From positions 372,001 through 436,000 of the forward strand of contig NZ_JBAKBF010000001.1 of assembly GCF_036881715.1 (NCBI RefSeq): DNA of 64,000 nucleotides, given 5' to 3'. The stretch comes from Pannonibacter anstelovis (GTDB lineage: Bacteria > Pseudomonadota > Alphaproteobacteria > Rhizobiales > Stappiaceae). The notes beneath the pieces are model-generated. The model was given only the letters and a program-made list of their open reading frames with translations. It was not told the origin of the DNA and did no database searches. Within the stretch, counting starts at the first letter, position 1; the number at the start of each line of letters is the position of its first letter. Both the position numbers and the translations under genes were made by a program. This document shows, in pieces, positions 49,767-59,272 of the stretch.

Positions 49767-50417
49767 TCACCAAGCGCCTGCCGCAGCAAACCAGCTCTCG
49801 AGCGGCTGCACTACAGGCGGCTCTGCGCTGGCAAGCACCCAGCTGTCGATCGCATAGGCCTGGCCGCGCGCACGCTCCCGCAGAACCGCCGTGGCATGCG
49901 GATAGCGTCCATCGAGCAGAAAGCCGCGCGCTACAGGCGATGCAACACGGTGATGGCGCAACAAACCCTCACGTTCTGCATAGAGAAGCAGGCTGGTGGT
50001 GTTGCTGGCCTCGTCGATACAATCCATCTGTCCCGGTACACTGGCATTGCGCATGTCGAGGCCGCCAATATCCGGCGCGGTTCCAAGCGCTGCCGTTACG
50101 CGCGCCTCCTGCCACTGCACCGCCTTCGCCACGGCCTTGCGCTCTGCGGCCGGCGACTTCTTGCCAGAGGCGAGAATCAGTGCGAGCTTCCGCCTGTCCG
50201 CCCTGGAGAAATCCACCGGTGTCTTGTAGGTGCAGCCGAAGCCGTGACAGATGTAGAGTCTGTCCTCCCGGGGCAGCAGCGCATTGCGGTCGCGGTACCA
50301 GGTATCCGGCCCAAGTTCCGCTTGCACTGCGCAGCCTGCAAGCATTGCAGCCACAAGCAGTATCTGAAGGGCGATCCCTGTCTTGCCTGCGTGCAGTCGT
50401 GTTGCCTTGGTGCGCAT
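49767..50417 (-). CDS. Predicted lipoprotein with possible transglutaminase-like Cys-His-Asp triad
   Basis: A 216-residue protein with a lipobox (signal helix ALQILLVAAMLAGC, lipidated Cys at about residue 29). The mature part has a CHGFGC motif, then QMDCIDEASNTTSLL, later RYPHATAVL and AYAIDSWV. The order Cys, His, Asp with this spacing is what bacterial transglutaminase-like cysteine proteases show. I recognise no named family beyond that. It lies convergent to the small-RNA unit and is divergent from trmFO. The catalytic reading is inference. Confidence 0.65.
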   Translation of the reverse strand: MRTKATRLHAGKTGIALQILLVAAMLAGCAVQAELGPDTWYRDRNALLPREDRLYICHGFGCTYKTPVDFSRADRRKLALILASGKKSPAAERKAVAKAVQWQEARVTAALGTAPDIGGLDMRNASVPGQMDCIDEASNTTSLLLYAEREGLLRHHRVASPVARGFLLDGRYPHATAVLRERARGQAYAIDSWVLASAEPPVVQPLESWFAAAGAW

Positions 50418-50685
50418 GTGCCGCCTTCCTTCTCAGCCGGAGCGACGCCCGTCCGCGTCCATCGACAAACTGCTCTCCGCCCAGCCTACGTCAAACACTC
50501 CCCTCCAGCCATACGGCAGACCTTACCGGCTCAGGTTTAGTGGCGGCTTTCCGTTGCATCGCCCCTGTCATGCGGGTATCAGGGGCTTGAGATGCAGGAC
50601 CGCAGCGCGGACTGGCGCCGCAAGACCGGCAGCCGGGCCATATGTCCGGTCCAATCCTTTTCAGCACAAGCACAGGCAGAGCCAC

Positions 50686-52101
50686 GTGACGAAACCCATT
50701 CATGTGATCGGCGGCGGTCTCGCCGGTTCGGAAGCAAGCTGGCAAATCGCCCGCGCCGGTGTTCCGGTCATTCTCCACGAAATGCGCCCGGTGCGGGCAA
50801 CGGATGCGCACAAGACGGACGGGCTGGCCGAGCTGGTCTGTTCCAACTCCTTCCGCTCCGATGATGCGGACTACAACGCCGTCGGATTGCTGCACTGGGA
50901 GCTGCGCCAGGCTGGCTCGCTGATCATGCAGGCGGCCGACGCCCATCAGGTGCCCGCCGGCAGCGCGTTGGCGGTGGACCGGGACGGCTTTTCCGAAGCG
51001 GTGACGCAGATGCTCACCTCTCATCCGCTGATCACCATCGAGCGCGGCGAACTGACCAGCCTGCCGCCGGAGGACTGGGATAATGTGATCATTGCCACCG
51101 GGCCCCTCACTTCTCCGGCCCTGTCGGAGGCAATTCTGGCACGGACGGGCGAGGACTCGCTTGCCTTCTTCGACGCCATCGCGCCGATCGTGCATTTTGA
51201 TTCCATCAACATGGATGTGGCCTGGTTCCAGTCCCGCTATGACAAGGTGGGCCCGGGCGGCACGGGCAAGGATTACATCAACTGCCCTCTGGACAAGGCA
51301 CAGTACGAGGCCTTCATCGATGCGCTGATCGCGGGCGAGAAGACAGAATTCAAGGAATGGGAGGCCAACACCCCCTATTTCGACGGCTGCCTGCCCATCG
51401 AAGTGATGGCGGAGCGCGGCCGCGAAACCCTGCGCCACGGGCCGATGAAGCCGATGGGCCTCACCAACGCCCATAACCCGACCGTCAAGGCCTATGGCGT
51501 GGTGCAGCTGCGCCAGGACAATGCCCTCGGCACGCTCTACAACATGGTTGGCTTCCAGACGAAGCTGAAATATGGCGCACAGGCCGAGATCTTCCGCATG
51601 ATCCCGGGGCTGGAAGACGCCGTCTTCGCGCGTCTCGGCGGGCTGCACCGCAACACCTTCCTCAATTCGCCGAAGCTGCTGGACGGCACGCTGCGGCTGA
51701 AGGCCGATCCGCGCCTGCGCTTTGCCGGCCAGATCACCGGCTGCGAAGGCTATGTGGAATCGGCCTCAGTCGGCTGCATGGCCGGGCTGTTTGCCGCCGC
51801 TGCCGCACAGGGACGTGACCTGACGCCACCGCCTGCCACCACGGCGATGGGTGCGCTGCTGGCGCATATCACCGGCGGGCACCTTGTGCATGAGGAAGAA
51901 GGCGCACCGCGTTCATTCCAGCCAATGAATGTCAATTTCGGCCTGTTCCCGCCAGTGGAAGCCCCCAACAAGGGTGAAGACGGCAAGCGCCTGCGCGGAG
52001 CGGAAAAGGCCAAGGCCCGCAAGCTCGCCATGACACAGCGTGCCCGCAGCGATTTCGGCAGCTGGGTGCAGGAAATCGGCCTGCCACAGATGGCAGGCTG
52101 A
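50686..52101 (+). CDS. trmFO: Methylenetetrahydrofolate-tRNA (uracil-5-)-methyltransferase TrmFO
   Basis: TrmFO is a folate- and FAD-dependent enzyme that methylates U54 of tRNAs (471 aa). It shows the FAD-binding GGGLAGSEASWQIARAG, EMRPVRATDAHKTDGLAELVCSNSFRSD with a key Cys, GKDYINCPLDKAQYEAF, and GQITGCEGYVESASVGCMAG near the end. The start is GTG (50686) with AGGCAGAG upstream, giving MTKPIHVIGGG; the open frame extends further without family sequence. A palindromic repeat and a terminator follow. Confidence 0.95.
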   Translation: MTKPIHVIGGGLAGSEASWQIARAGVPVILHEMRPVRATDAHKTDGLAELVCSNSFRSDDADYNAVGLLHWELRQAGSLIMQAADAHQVPAGSALAVDRDGFSEAVTQMLTSHPLITIERGELTSLPPEDWDNVIIATGPLTSPALSEAILARTGEDSLAFFDAIAPIVHFDSINMDVAWFQSRYDKVGPGGTGKDYINCPLDKAQYEAFIDALIAGEKTEFKEWEANTPYFDGCLPIEVMAERGRETLRHGPMKPMGLTNAHNPTVKAYGVVQLRQDNALGTLYNMVGFQTKLKYGAQAEIFRMIPGLEDAVFARLGGLHRNTFLNSPKLLDGTLRLKADPRLRFAGQITGCEGYVESASVGCMAGLFAAAAAQGRDLTPPPATTAMGALLAHITGGHLVHEEEGAPRSFQPMNVNFGLFPPVEAPNKGEDGKRLRGAEKAKARKLAMTQRARSDFGSWVQEIGLPQMAG

Positions 52102-52155
52102 GAGTGGCAGGTTGAAGACGCTTCTGGCAGGGCGGGCTCCTTGCGCCGCTGACAG

Positions 52156-52176
52156 GTCCCGGCACAAGGCCGGGAC
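52156..52176 (+). repeat. Dispersed palindromic repeat, copy 3
   Basis: Arms GTCCCGGC/GCCGGGAC with loop ACAAG, flanked by TGACAG and GGCGCGG. It is nearly identical to copy 1 (12373) and, inverted, copy 2 (12481). Confidence 0.75.
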
Positions 52177-52214
52177 GGCGCGGAAGAAGCGTCATTTCAT
52201 TGCTTGCAAAACCA

Positions 52215-52243
52215 ACAGGGCTCCGCATGCGGAGCCCTGTTTC
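52215..52243. terminator. Bidirectional terminator between trmFO and gmk
   Basis: A perfect 26-base palindrome (ACAGGGCTCCGCA and its complement) followed by TTTC, between the stops of two convergent genes. Confidence 0.8.
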
Positions 52244-52265
52244 GTTTCAAATGAAGGAAGTGAGA

Positions 52266-52991
52266 TCAGCCTTCGGCATCGCTTACGCCGGCTTCACCCA
52301 GCTCGCGGCGCAGGTCATCCACCATGCCGTCGATGAAGGGCCCGATGGCCGCGGAGCGGGAGCGGCGGTGGCGCTCGGCGCGCAGGATGGACTGCACCGC
52401 CAGAAAAGCGCGGCTGAGGTCGTCATTGACGACCACATAGTCATATTCGCTCCAGTGGCGCATCTCGCCAACGGCAGTCTTTAGCCGCCTCAGAATCACG
52501 TCATCGGCATCTTCCGCACGCCGGTGCAGGCGGGATTTCATCTCGGCAATGGAGGGCGGCAGAATGAAGATCGACACCACATCCTCACGCATCCGCTCGT
52601 AAAGCTGGAAGGTGCCCTGGATGTCGATGTCGAACAGCACGTCCCGGCCGCTGCGCAGCGCCTGCTCCACCGGATCGCGCGGTGTGCCGTAGTAGTTGCC
52701 GTGCACTTCGGCCCATTCCAGCAGCTCTTCCCGGTCGCGCATCAGCTCGAACTTTTCACGGGAAATGAAATGGTAGTGCACGCCATCGATCTCGCTGGTG
52801 CGGCGCGGGCGCGTCGTCACCGAAATGGACAGGGACAGGCTTGTCTCCTGCCCCAGCAGATTGCGGGCAATCGTCGATTTGCCCGCGCCCGAAGGCGAAG
52901 ACAGAACGAGCATGAGGCCGCGGCGGTGCGCCTCGGCCTCATCGGCGGTAACGGATGTCCCGGCGGGACGGGCGGACTTGCTGCCTGCCAT
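52266..52991 (-). CDS. gmk: Guanylate kinase
   Basis: Gmk phosphorylates GMP to GDP. The 241-residue protein has an N-terminal extension of about 24 residues, then LMLVLSSPSGAGKSTIARNLL (P-loop), SVTTRPRRTSEIDGVHYHF (GMP binding), GNYYGTPRDPVEQAL, and DIDIQGTFQLYERM. It is last in the fab-mltG-yicC-gmk run, three bases after yicC. Somewhat longer than the usual 205-220 aa because of both termini. Confidence 0.95.
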   Translation of the reverse strand: MAGSKSARPAGTSVTADEAEAHRRGLMLVLSSPSGAGKSTIARNLLGQETSLSLSISVTTRPRRTSEIDGVHYHFISREKFELMRDREELLEWAEVHGNYYGTPRDPVEQALRSGRDVLFDIDIQGTFQLYERMREDVVSIFILPPSIAEMKSRLHRRAEDADDVILRRLKTAVGEMRHWSEYDYVVVNDDLSRAFLAVQSILRAERHRRSRSAAIGPFIDGMVDDLRRELGEAGVSDAEG

Positions 52992-52994
52992 TGA

Positions 52995-53885
52995 TCACTC
53001 CAGATTCTGGATCTGCTCACGCATCTGATCGATGACGGATTTCAGCTCAAGGCCGATGGCCGTCAGCGCCACGTCGTTGGACTTGGAGCAGAGCGTATTC
53101 GCTTCCCGGTTAAATTCCTGTGCGAGGAAATCGAGTTTGCGGCCCACAGGCCCGCCGTCGGCCAGAAGCTTGCGGGCAGCAGCCACATGGGCGGCCAGCC
53201 GGTCCAGCTCTTCCCGGATGTCGGCGCGGGTGGCAAGCAGCACGGCTTCCTGATGCAGCCGCTGCGGATCGAGCGCGGGCGCAGCCTCCAGCAGAGCCGC
53301 CACCTGTGCGGCAAGCCTGTCGCGGATCGCCTCTGCCGTACGGGCCGGATGCCGCTCAGCCGCATCAGCCGCTACAGCAATGGCGGCAAGCTGCCCTTCC
53401 AGAACGCTGCCGATGGCCGTGCCTTCCGCCTTGCGCATGCCGATGAGAGCCTTCAGCGCCTTATCGAAGGAAGCGGCCAGCGCGGCAGAAAGTGCAGCGC
53501 GCGCCTCTTCGTCTTCAACCGGCTCGCGCAACTCCAGCACGCCCTTGTGTGCGAGAATGCCATCAAGGCTCGGCGGTACGGCTTCGGGCAGGCGCCGCTT
53601 CAGCAGCTGCACCGCATGCAGAACGGCCTCAAGCGCCGCCTCGTTGATGGTGAGAACCGCATCGCCCTGATCCCGCTGCAGCGACAGGGAAATGGAAACA
53701 TTGCCGCGGGCAAGCGCCTTGCCGCAGCGCTCGCGCAGCTGCGCTTCCAGGTCTTCCATGCCGGGAGGCAGACGGAAGCGCAGGTCAAGGCTCTTGCCAT
53801 TGACGGAGCGCAGCTCCCAGTGCCAGCGCACAGCGCCATGAGATCCTTCAACCCGGGCAAAGCCGGTCATGCTGGACAAAGCCAT
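52995..53885 (-). CDS. yicC: YicC-family endoribonuclease
   Basis: A homologue of YicC (296 aa), a family shown to act as an endoribonuclease. It starts MALSSMTGFARVEGSHGAV, contains SVNGKSLDLRFRLPPGMEDL, and ends with the conserved block GRKLDFLAQEFNREANTLCSK ... GLELKSVIDQMREQIQN. Its pairing with gmk downstream is the common arrangement across bacteria. A very stable 20-base-pair hairpin separates it from mltG. Confidence 0.93.
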   Translation of the reverse strand: MALSSMTGFARVEGSHGAVRWHWELRSVNGKSLDLRFRLPPGMEDLEAQLRERCGKALARGNVSISLSLQRDQGDAVLTINEAALEAVLHAVQLLKRRLPEAVPPSLDGILAHKGVLELREPVEDEEARAALSAALAASFDKALKALIGMRKAEGTAIGSVLEGQLAAIAVAADAAERHPARTAEAIRDRLAAQVAALLEAAPALDPQRLHQEAVLLATRADIREELDRLAAHVAAARKLLADGGPVGRKLDFLAQEFNREANTLCSKSNDVALTAIGLELKSVIDQMREQIQNLE

Positions 53886-53913
53886 GTCCTGATCCTTCCC
53901 CCCGGAACCGGTT

Positions 53914-53966
53914 CAGGAGACAGACGCCGGGCCTGCGCATGGTGCTGGCCCGGCGTCTGTCTCCTG
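53914..53966. repeat. Perfect 20-bp inverted repeat between mltG and yicC
   Basis: Arms 53914-53933 and 53947-53966 are exact complements (CAGGAGACAGACGCCGGGCC and reverse complement) with a 13-base loop. There is no T-run, and on the minus strand the yicC ribosome-binding site follows within 40 bases. Confidence 0.8.
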
Positions 53967-53971
53967 CCGGT

Positions 53972-55138
53972 TCAGTTTTGTGTGGCCGGAGCGGCCCCCT
54001 CCTGCGCAGCGGCCTCAGGGGCGTCCTCGCTGGTGGCAGCGCCGCTGCCACCAGACTGCTGTGTACGGCGGGTGCGCTCAATTTCGCGCCACTTGCGTAC
54101 ATTGGCCTGATGCTGCTCGTAGGTCTCGGCAAAGATATGACCGCCCGTACCATCGGCAACGAAATAGAGATCCTTCGTCCGCGACGGGTTGGAGACTGCT
54201 TCCATGGCCGCACGGCCCGGATTGCCGATCGGCCCCGGCGGCAGCGCACGGATCTGATAGGTGTTGTATTCGGTCTTCTTGTCGAGATCGGCACGGGTGA
54301 TCGCGCTGCGGTCAGTGGTCCACGCCTCTCCCCCATAAAGCCCGTAGAGAATGGTCGGATCAGACTGCAGCGGCATCGACTTGTTCAGCCGGTTGACGAA
54401 GACACCGGCAACGCGCGGGCGCTCATCAGCCCGGGCGGTTTCCTTCTCGACAATCGAAGCCAGAATGACCAGCTCCTCGGGTGTCTGCACGGGCAGCCCC
54501 TCAACCCTGCGCTCCCAGATCTCTGCCAAAAGCTTGGTCTGAGCTGCACGCATCTGGTTCAGGATCTGCTGGCGCGACGCGCCGCGCGTGAAGGTGTAGG
54601 TCTCAGGCAGCAGTGCGCCTTCCGGCGGGATATCCGTAATCTCCCCGGTGAGAACCTCGTTCTCCCGCAAGCGCCGGATCACCTGCGCCGTCGACCAGCC
54701 TTCGGGGATGGTGACGGAATAGACCACCGCCTTGCCTTCCACCAGGTCCGTCATAACGTCGCGCATGCTGGAGCCGGCCTTGAACTCGTATTCACCGGCC
54801 TTCAGCCGGGCCGCATTCTTGTAGGCCCGCACACCCAGATTGAATACGAGGCCATCCGAGATCACGCCATTGCGCTCAAGGGTGTCGGCAATGCCGCCAA
54901 GGCCCTGGCCGGACGAAATGATGACGGTCTTGTCCTCGGTCAGAGGACCTGAAGCGTCGAATTCCTGCTTGCCCCAGTAGATGCCCGCACCAATGGCAAG
55001 AAACAGGATAACAGCGCTGGAAAGCACAAGATTGATCAGGATGACAACGGGATTGCGCGCATGGCGCGACCGCTGGGGCGGTTCTGGCGCCCGGTCGGGC
55101 TGGATGGCCTCGCGTGGGCTCTTTGGCTTGACACGCAT
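53972..55138 (-). CDS. mltG: Endolytic murein transglycosylase MltG
   Basis: MltG is an inner-membrane lytic transglycosylase that terminates nascent glycan strands (388 aa). A Pro/Arg-rich cytoplasmic start precedes one membrane helix (LINLVLSSAVILFLAIGAGIY, about residues 35-55). A LysM-like region (DKTVIISSGQGLGGIADTLE) and the YceG catalytic domain follow, with the essential Glu in LASIVEKETARADERPRVAGVF and LQSDPTILYGLYG. A Gln/Ala-rich tail ends the protein. It follows fabF by 243 bp. Confidence 0.94.
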   Translation of the reverse strand: MRVKPKSPREAIQPDRAPEPPQRSRHARNPVVILINLVLSSAVILFLAIGAGIYWGKQEFDASGPLTEDKTVIISSGQGLGGIADTLERNGVISDGLVFNLGVRAYKNAARLKAGEYEFKAGSSMRDVMTDLVEGKAVVYSVTIPEGWSTAQVIRRLRENEVLTGEITDIPPEGALLPETYTFTRGASRQQILNQMRAAQTKLLAEIWERRVEGLPVQTPEELVILASIVEKETARADERPRVAGVFVNRLNKSMPLQSDPTILYGLYGGEAWTTDRSAITRADLDKKTEYNTYQIRALPPGPIGNPGRAAMEAVSNPSRTKDLYFVADGTGGHIFAETYEQHQANVRKWREIERTRRTQQSGGSGAATSEDAPEAAAQEGAAPATQN

Positions 55139-55381
55139 GGTCGCTCGCTCCTTCGGATCCTGCCGCCCCCGGCACCCCGCAAAGAGGGCCCGCAGCAGAT
55201 TGTCAAGGGTATGAGGGAGACCCGTACGGCACGGCCGTCAGTCCCTCCCCTCTCGTTCAACTGCGGCCAGTTGGCCGGAAGCATTCCGGCCCGGTTCTGT
55301 GACACCGCCCGGCTTCGCCGCAGCTTCAAGGGATTAACCTTGTCAATGCGGCGAAACGAGGAAATCGTGACGGGAGGGCTG

Positions 55382-56644
55382 TCAGCCCTCGACGCGGCGC
55401 AGGATAAGCGAAGCGTTGGTGCCGCCGAAGCCGAAGGAATTCGACAGGGCGACATTGATCTGCTTCTTGCGCGGCTGATGCGGCACCAGATCGATCCGGC
55501 TCTCGACAGACGGATTGTCGAGATTGATCGTCGGCGGCGCAATGTTGTCGCGGATGGCAAGAACGGAGAAGATTGCCTCGACCGCACCGGCCGCACCCAG
55601 CAGGTGGCCGATGGAGGACTTGGTCGAGGACATGGAGATCTTGTCCGCCGCATCGCCAACGAGCCGCTCGACCGCACCAAGCTCAATGGTGTCGGCCATT
55701 GTCGACGTGCCATGGGCATTGATGTAGTCAATGTCGCTGACCTGAATACCAGCACGCTTGAGCGCCGCGCTCATGCAGCGGTAGGCACCATCGCCATCTT
55801 CCGACGGCGCCGTGATGTGATAGGCATCACCAGACAGGCCGTAACCGATGACTTCGGCATAGATGGTGGCGCCACGGCGCTTGGCGTGCTCGTATTCCTC
55901 AAGCACGACAACACCGGCACCTTCACCCATCACGAAGCCATCACGGTCCTTGTCATAGGGACGCGAGGCCTTTTCAGGCGTATCGTTATAGATGGTCGAC
56001 AGGGCGCGGCAGGCGGCAAAGCCGGCCAGCGCGAGACGGCAGACGGGAGATTCCGTGCCGCCGGCAACCATAACGTCGGCATCGTCAAGCGCGATGAGAC
56101 GGGCTGCATCACCAATGGCGTGAGCGCCGGTGGAGCAAGCCGTCACAACGGCATGGTTCGGCCCCTTGAGGCCGTGGCGGATGGAAACCTGACCGCCGGC
56201 CAGGTTGATCAGGCGGCCGGGAATGAAGAACGGGCTGAGGCGGCGCGGCCCCTTGTCCCGCAGCACGTGGGCTGCTTCCTCGATACCCTGCAGGCCGCCG
56301 ATGCCGGAGCCAATGAGTACGCCCGAGCGGATCTGCTCCTCGTACGTCACAGGCTTCCAGTTTGCATCGGCGAGCGCCTGATCGGCAGCAGCCATTGCGT
56401 AGACGATGAAATCGTCAACCTTGCGCTGCTCCTTCGGGTCCATCCAGTCGTCGGGATTGAACGCCCCTTCGACTGACGGATCGCGCGGGATCTGACAGGC
56501 AATCTTACAGGCGAGGTCCTCGACTTCGAAGCTGCTGACGCGCTGCGCAGCACTCTTGCCCTCGAGGATCTTCTTCCACGTCACGTCAACGCCGCTACCA
56601 TGCGGCGTCACCATGCCCATACCGGTAATAACTACTCGTCTCAT
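55382..56644 (-). CDS. fabF: Beta-ketoacyl-ACP synthase II
   Basis: FabF condenses malonyl-ACP with acyl-ACP in fatty-acid elongation (420 aa). The catalytic triad is visible: Cys in VVTACSTGAHAIGDA, His in INAHGTSTMADTIE, and His in SSIGHLLGAAGAVE, with the closing SNSFGFGGTNASL. The start MRRVVITGMGMVTPHG (56644) is the family N-terminus; 15 upstream codons are open but unlikely. It lies 65 bp after acpP. Confidence 0.96.
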   Translation of the reverse strand: MRRVVITGMGMVTPHGSGVDVTWKKILEGKSAAQRVSSFEVEDLACKIACQIPRDPSVEGAFNPDDWMDPKEQRKVDDFIVYAMAAADQALADANWKPVTYEEQIRSGVLIGSGIGGLQGIEEAAHVLRDKGPRRLSPFFIPGRLINLAGGQVSIRHGLKGPNHAVVTACSTGAHAIGDAARLIALDDADVMVAGGTESPVCRLALAGFAACRALSTIYNDTPEKASRPYDKDRDGFVMGEGAGVVVLEEYEHAKRRGATIYAEVIGYGLSGDAYHITAPSEDGDGAYRCMSAALKRAGIQVSDIDYINAHGTSTMADTIELGAVERLVGDAADKISMSSTKSSIGHLLGAAGAVEAIFSVLAIRDNIAPPTINLDNPSVESRIDLVPHQPRKKQINVALSNSFGFGGTNASLILRRVEG

Positions 56645-56709
56645 CAGCCCGCACATGTTCCGGGCGGAAGCGTCACCGCTCCCCCCCACAGGTCACGAAT
56701 AACCGGGGA

Positions 56710-56946
56710 TTAACCGGCGTTCTTTTCGAGGAAGCTGACTGCGTCGCCGACAGTCAGGATCGTCTCGGCTGCATCGTCGGGGATCTCGACGCCGAATTCT
56801 TCTTCGAAAGCCATCACCAGCTCGACGGTGTCGAGGCTGTCCGCACCGAGGTCATCGATGAAGCTTGCACCAACAACGACCTTCTCGGCGTCGACGCCCA
56901 GGTGCTCGATAACGATCTTCTTAACTCGTTCCGCGATATCGCTCAT
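56710..56946 (-). CDS. acpP: Acyl carrier protein
   Basis: A 78-residue acidic carrier of fatty-acid intermediates. The phosphopantetheine Ser lies in DDLGADSLDTVELVMAFEE. The family N-terminus is MSDIAERVKKIVIEHLGV. It is separated from fabG by 249 bp, which probably contains its own promoter, as expected for a highly expressed gene. Confidence 0.97.
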   Translation of the reverse strand: MSDIAERVKKIVIEHLGVDAEKVVVGASFIDDLGADSLDTVELVMAFEEEFGVEIPDDAAETILTVGDAVSFLEKNAG

Positions 56947-57195
56947 TTTATTTACCTCGGTGGTTTTTACGAACCGGACACACGCTGCAGGATGAACCGG
57001 ACCTCAGTCTTTGCACAGCCTGCTTGCGGGCGCTACCCGGACAAGAGCAACGGAAGGCCTATGAAATCAAGCCATTCCATCAGTCTTTCCAGAATAATCG
57101 GCGGCTAGGTATCACACTTTATCAGGCTTGACCAGCCGCCGCCCCTGGAGTGGACCCGCGTTTTCCGCCAATGGCGCAAAACACGGATTCCAAAG

Positions 57196-57933
57196 TCAAA
57201 TCATGGCCATGCCGCCGTTCACATGCAGCGTCTGGCCAGTCATGTAGGCTGCCTCGTCGCTGGCAAGATACACAGCTGCACCAGCAATTTCCGCAGCCGT
57301 GCCCAGACGGCCAGCCGGAACGGAACCGAGAATCGATTCCTTCTGCTTGTCGTTCAGCACGTCCGTCATCGCGGTTTCGATGAAACCGGGCGCGATCGTG
57401 TTGACCGTGACATTGCGGCTGGCGATCTCGCGGGCGATGGACTTGTACATGCCGATCATGCCGGCCTTGGCCGCTGCATAGTTGGCCTGGCCCGGATTGC
57501 CGGTGACGCCGACCACGGAGGCAATGCCGATGATGCGGCCGTGGCGGCGCTTCATCATGCCCTTGATGGCCGAACGGCAGATATGGAAGTTGGACGTGAG
57601 ATTCACTTCCAGCACCTGATCCCATTCTTCATCCTTCATGCGCATGAAGATGTTGTCGCGGGTGATGCCGGCGTTGTTCACCAGGATGTCGATCTGGCCC
57701 ATGGCAGCTTCCGCTGCCGGAACCAGCGCCTCAACAGCGGCGCGGTCGGACAGATTGGCGGGGACAACGTGCACCCGCTCCTTGAGATCGGCAGCCAGCG
57801 CTTCAAGCTTTTCGGCACGGGTACCGGACAGCGTAACGGTCGCGCCCTGCGCATGCAGCGCACGGGCAATGGCTTCACCAATGCCGCCGGTGGCTCCGGT
57901 GACGAGAGCCGTCCTGTTGGTCAAGCTGAACAT
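57196..57933 (-). CDS. fabG: 3-oxoacyl-ACP reductase
   Basis: An NADPH-dependent short-chain dehydrogenase of fatty-acid synthesis, 245 aa. It shows the cofactor loop TGATGGIGEAIARAL, NNAGITRDN, Ser in IGIASVVGVTGN, and the catalytic Tyr-x3-Lys in ANYAAAKAGMIG. The ending YMTGQTLHVNGGMAMI is the family's. Overlap with other SDRs is excluded by its place between fabD and acpP. Confidence 0.96.
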   Translation of the reverse strand: MFSLTNRTALVTGATGGIGEAIARALHAQGATVTLSGTRAEKLEALAADLKERVHVVPANLSDRAAVEALVPAAEAAMGQIDILVNNAGITRDNIFMRMKDEEWDQVLEVNLTSNFHICRSAIKGMMKRRHGRIIGIASVVGVTGNPGQANYAAAKAGMIGMYKSIAREIASRNVTVNTIAPGFIETAMTDVLNDKQKESILGSVPAGRLGTAAEIAGAAVYLASDEAAYMTGQTLHVNGGMAMI

Positions 57934-58007
57934 CTTAGGTTTCCTTTCAGTTTCCCGTCAGCGGCGCTGCACCTTAACTCAGGCGCGGCACCAGCATTAA
58001 ACGCCCC

Positions 58008-58955
58008 TCAGCCGTTCAGGCGCTCCAGCACGGCATCCACATCGCCCGGAGCATTGACGGCAAGGCCGGCCGCATCCTTGGCAATGCGCTTGATCATGCC
58101 GGTCAGAACCTTGCCTGCGCCGATCTCGACAAAAGTGTCAATCCCCTCGCCTGCCAGCCACTCGATGGATTCGCGCCAGCGCACAGTGCCGGTGACCTGC
58201 TCTACGAGACGGTTGCGGATTTCGGCCGGATCCGTCACCGGGCGCGCCAGCACGTTGGCAACCAGCGGCACCTTCGGCGCGTGGATCGTAACACCCGCCA
58301 GCGCTTCGGCCATGGCGTCAGCTGCAGGCTGCATCAAAGAGCAATGGAAGGGCGCGGACACCGGCAGCAGCACAGCGCGGCGCCCGCCCTTGGTCTTGGC
58401 AATTTCAAGCGCCCGCTCAACGGCGGCCTTGTGGCCGGAGACCACAACCTGCCCCGGCGCATTGTCATTTGCAGCTTCGCAGACCTCACCCGGAGCGCTG
58501 GCTTCCGCCGCAACTTCACGGGCAACGTCGAAATCCAGCCCGAGGAGCGCCGCCATAGCACCAACACCCACCGGCACGGCGGCCTGCATGGACTGGCCAC
58601 GCAGGCGCAGCAGACGGGCGGCATCACCGATGGACAGGCTCCCGGCAGCCGCAAGGGCAGAATATTCGCCGAGCGAATGACCAGCGACATAAGACGCAGA
58701 GGCCTTGAGATCGATGCCGCGTGCTTCCATCACGCGCAGCGCAGCAAGGCTGACGGCCATCAGCGCGGGTTGAGCGTTGGCCGTGAGGGTCAGCTGATCC
58801 TCGGGGCCATTCCACATGAGCTCGGAGAGCTTTTCGCCGAGCGCCTCATCCACTTCTGCAAAGACGGCACGTGCCTCGGCGGAGCCTTCCGCCAGTTCCT
58901 TGCCCATACCCACGGCCTGGCTGCCCTGACCTGGGAAAATGAATGCAACGCCCAT
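58008..58955 (-). CDS. fabD: Malonyl-CoA:ACP transacylase
   Basis: FabD transfers malonyl from CoA to ACP (315 aa). It shows FIFPGQGSQAVGMGK, the active-site Ser in AGHSLGEYSALAAAG, the Arg-containing LLRLRGQSMQAA, and the His in PVSAPFHCSLM. The start at 58955 has GGAGG nine bases upstream; the frame extends 22 codons further without support. It is the first gene of the minus-strand fab operon. Confidence 0.95.
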   Translation of the reverse strand: MGVAFIFPGQGSQAVGMGKELAEGSAEARAVFAEVDEALGEKLSELMWNGPEDQLTLTANAQPALMAVSLAALRVMEARGIDLKASASYVAGHSLGEYSALAAAGSLSIGDAARLLRLRGQSMQAAVPVGVGAMAALLGLDFDVAREVAAEASAPGEVCEAANDNAPGQVVVSGHKAAVERALEIAKTKGGRRAVLLPVSAPFHCSLMQPAADAMAEALAGVTIHAPKVPLVANVLARPVTDPAEIRNRLVEQVTGTVRWRESIEWLAGEGIDTFVEIGAGKVLTGMIKRIAKDAAGLAVNAPGDVDAVLERLNG

Positions 58956-59272
58956 AACGCGCGGCCTCCGTCGCTTGGCACCGGCTCTCAAGCGGCCGGC
59001 TGTCCTCAACTCATGATGCAAGGGACTGACCGGACATCAGGGCGGCGAAACCTGCCATTCGATATCTTCCGGCCGCCCTCTTGCGGCAAAATGATCCGCC
59101 GCTATGGTCTGGCAGACAGGGCTGTGTCAAGAGCATATGCCCCCTGCACCGCAGCGAAAGCGGCCAAAGTCCGTGGGAAACTGCCCGCAGCATGAGGCTG
59201 AAACGCTGACGGGAGGCCAACAGGCACCCTGCTCCGCTCCATTCGCCGGCTGTGATTTGATGCAGTCTGCGC

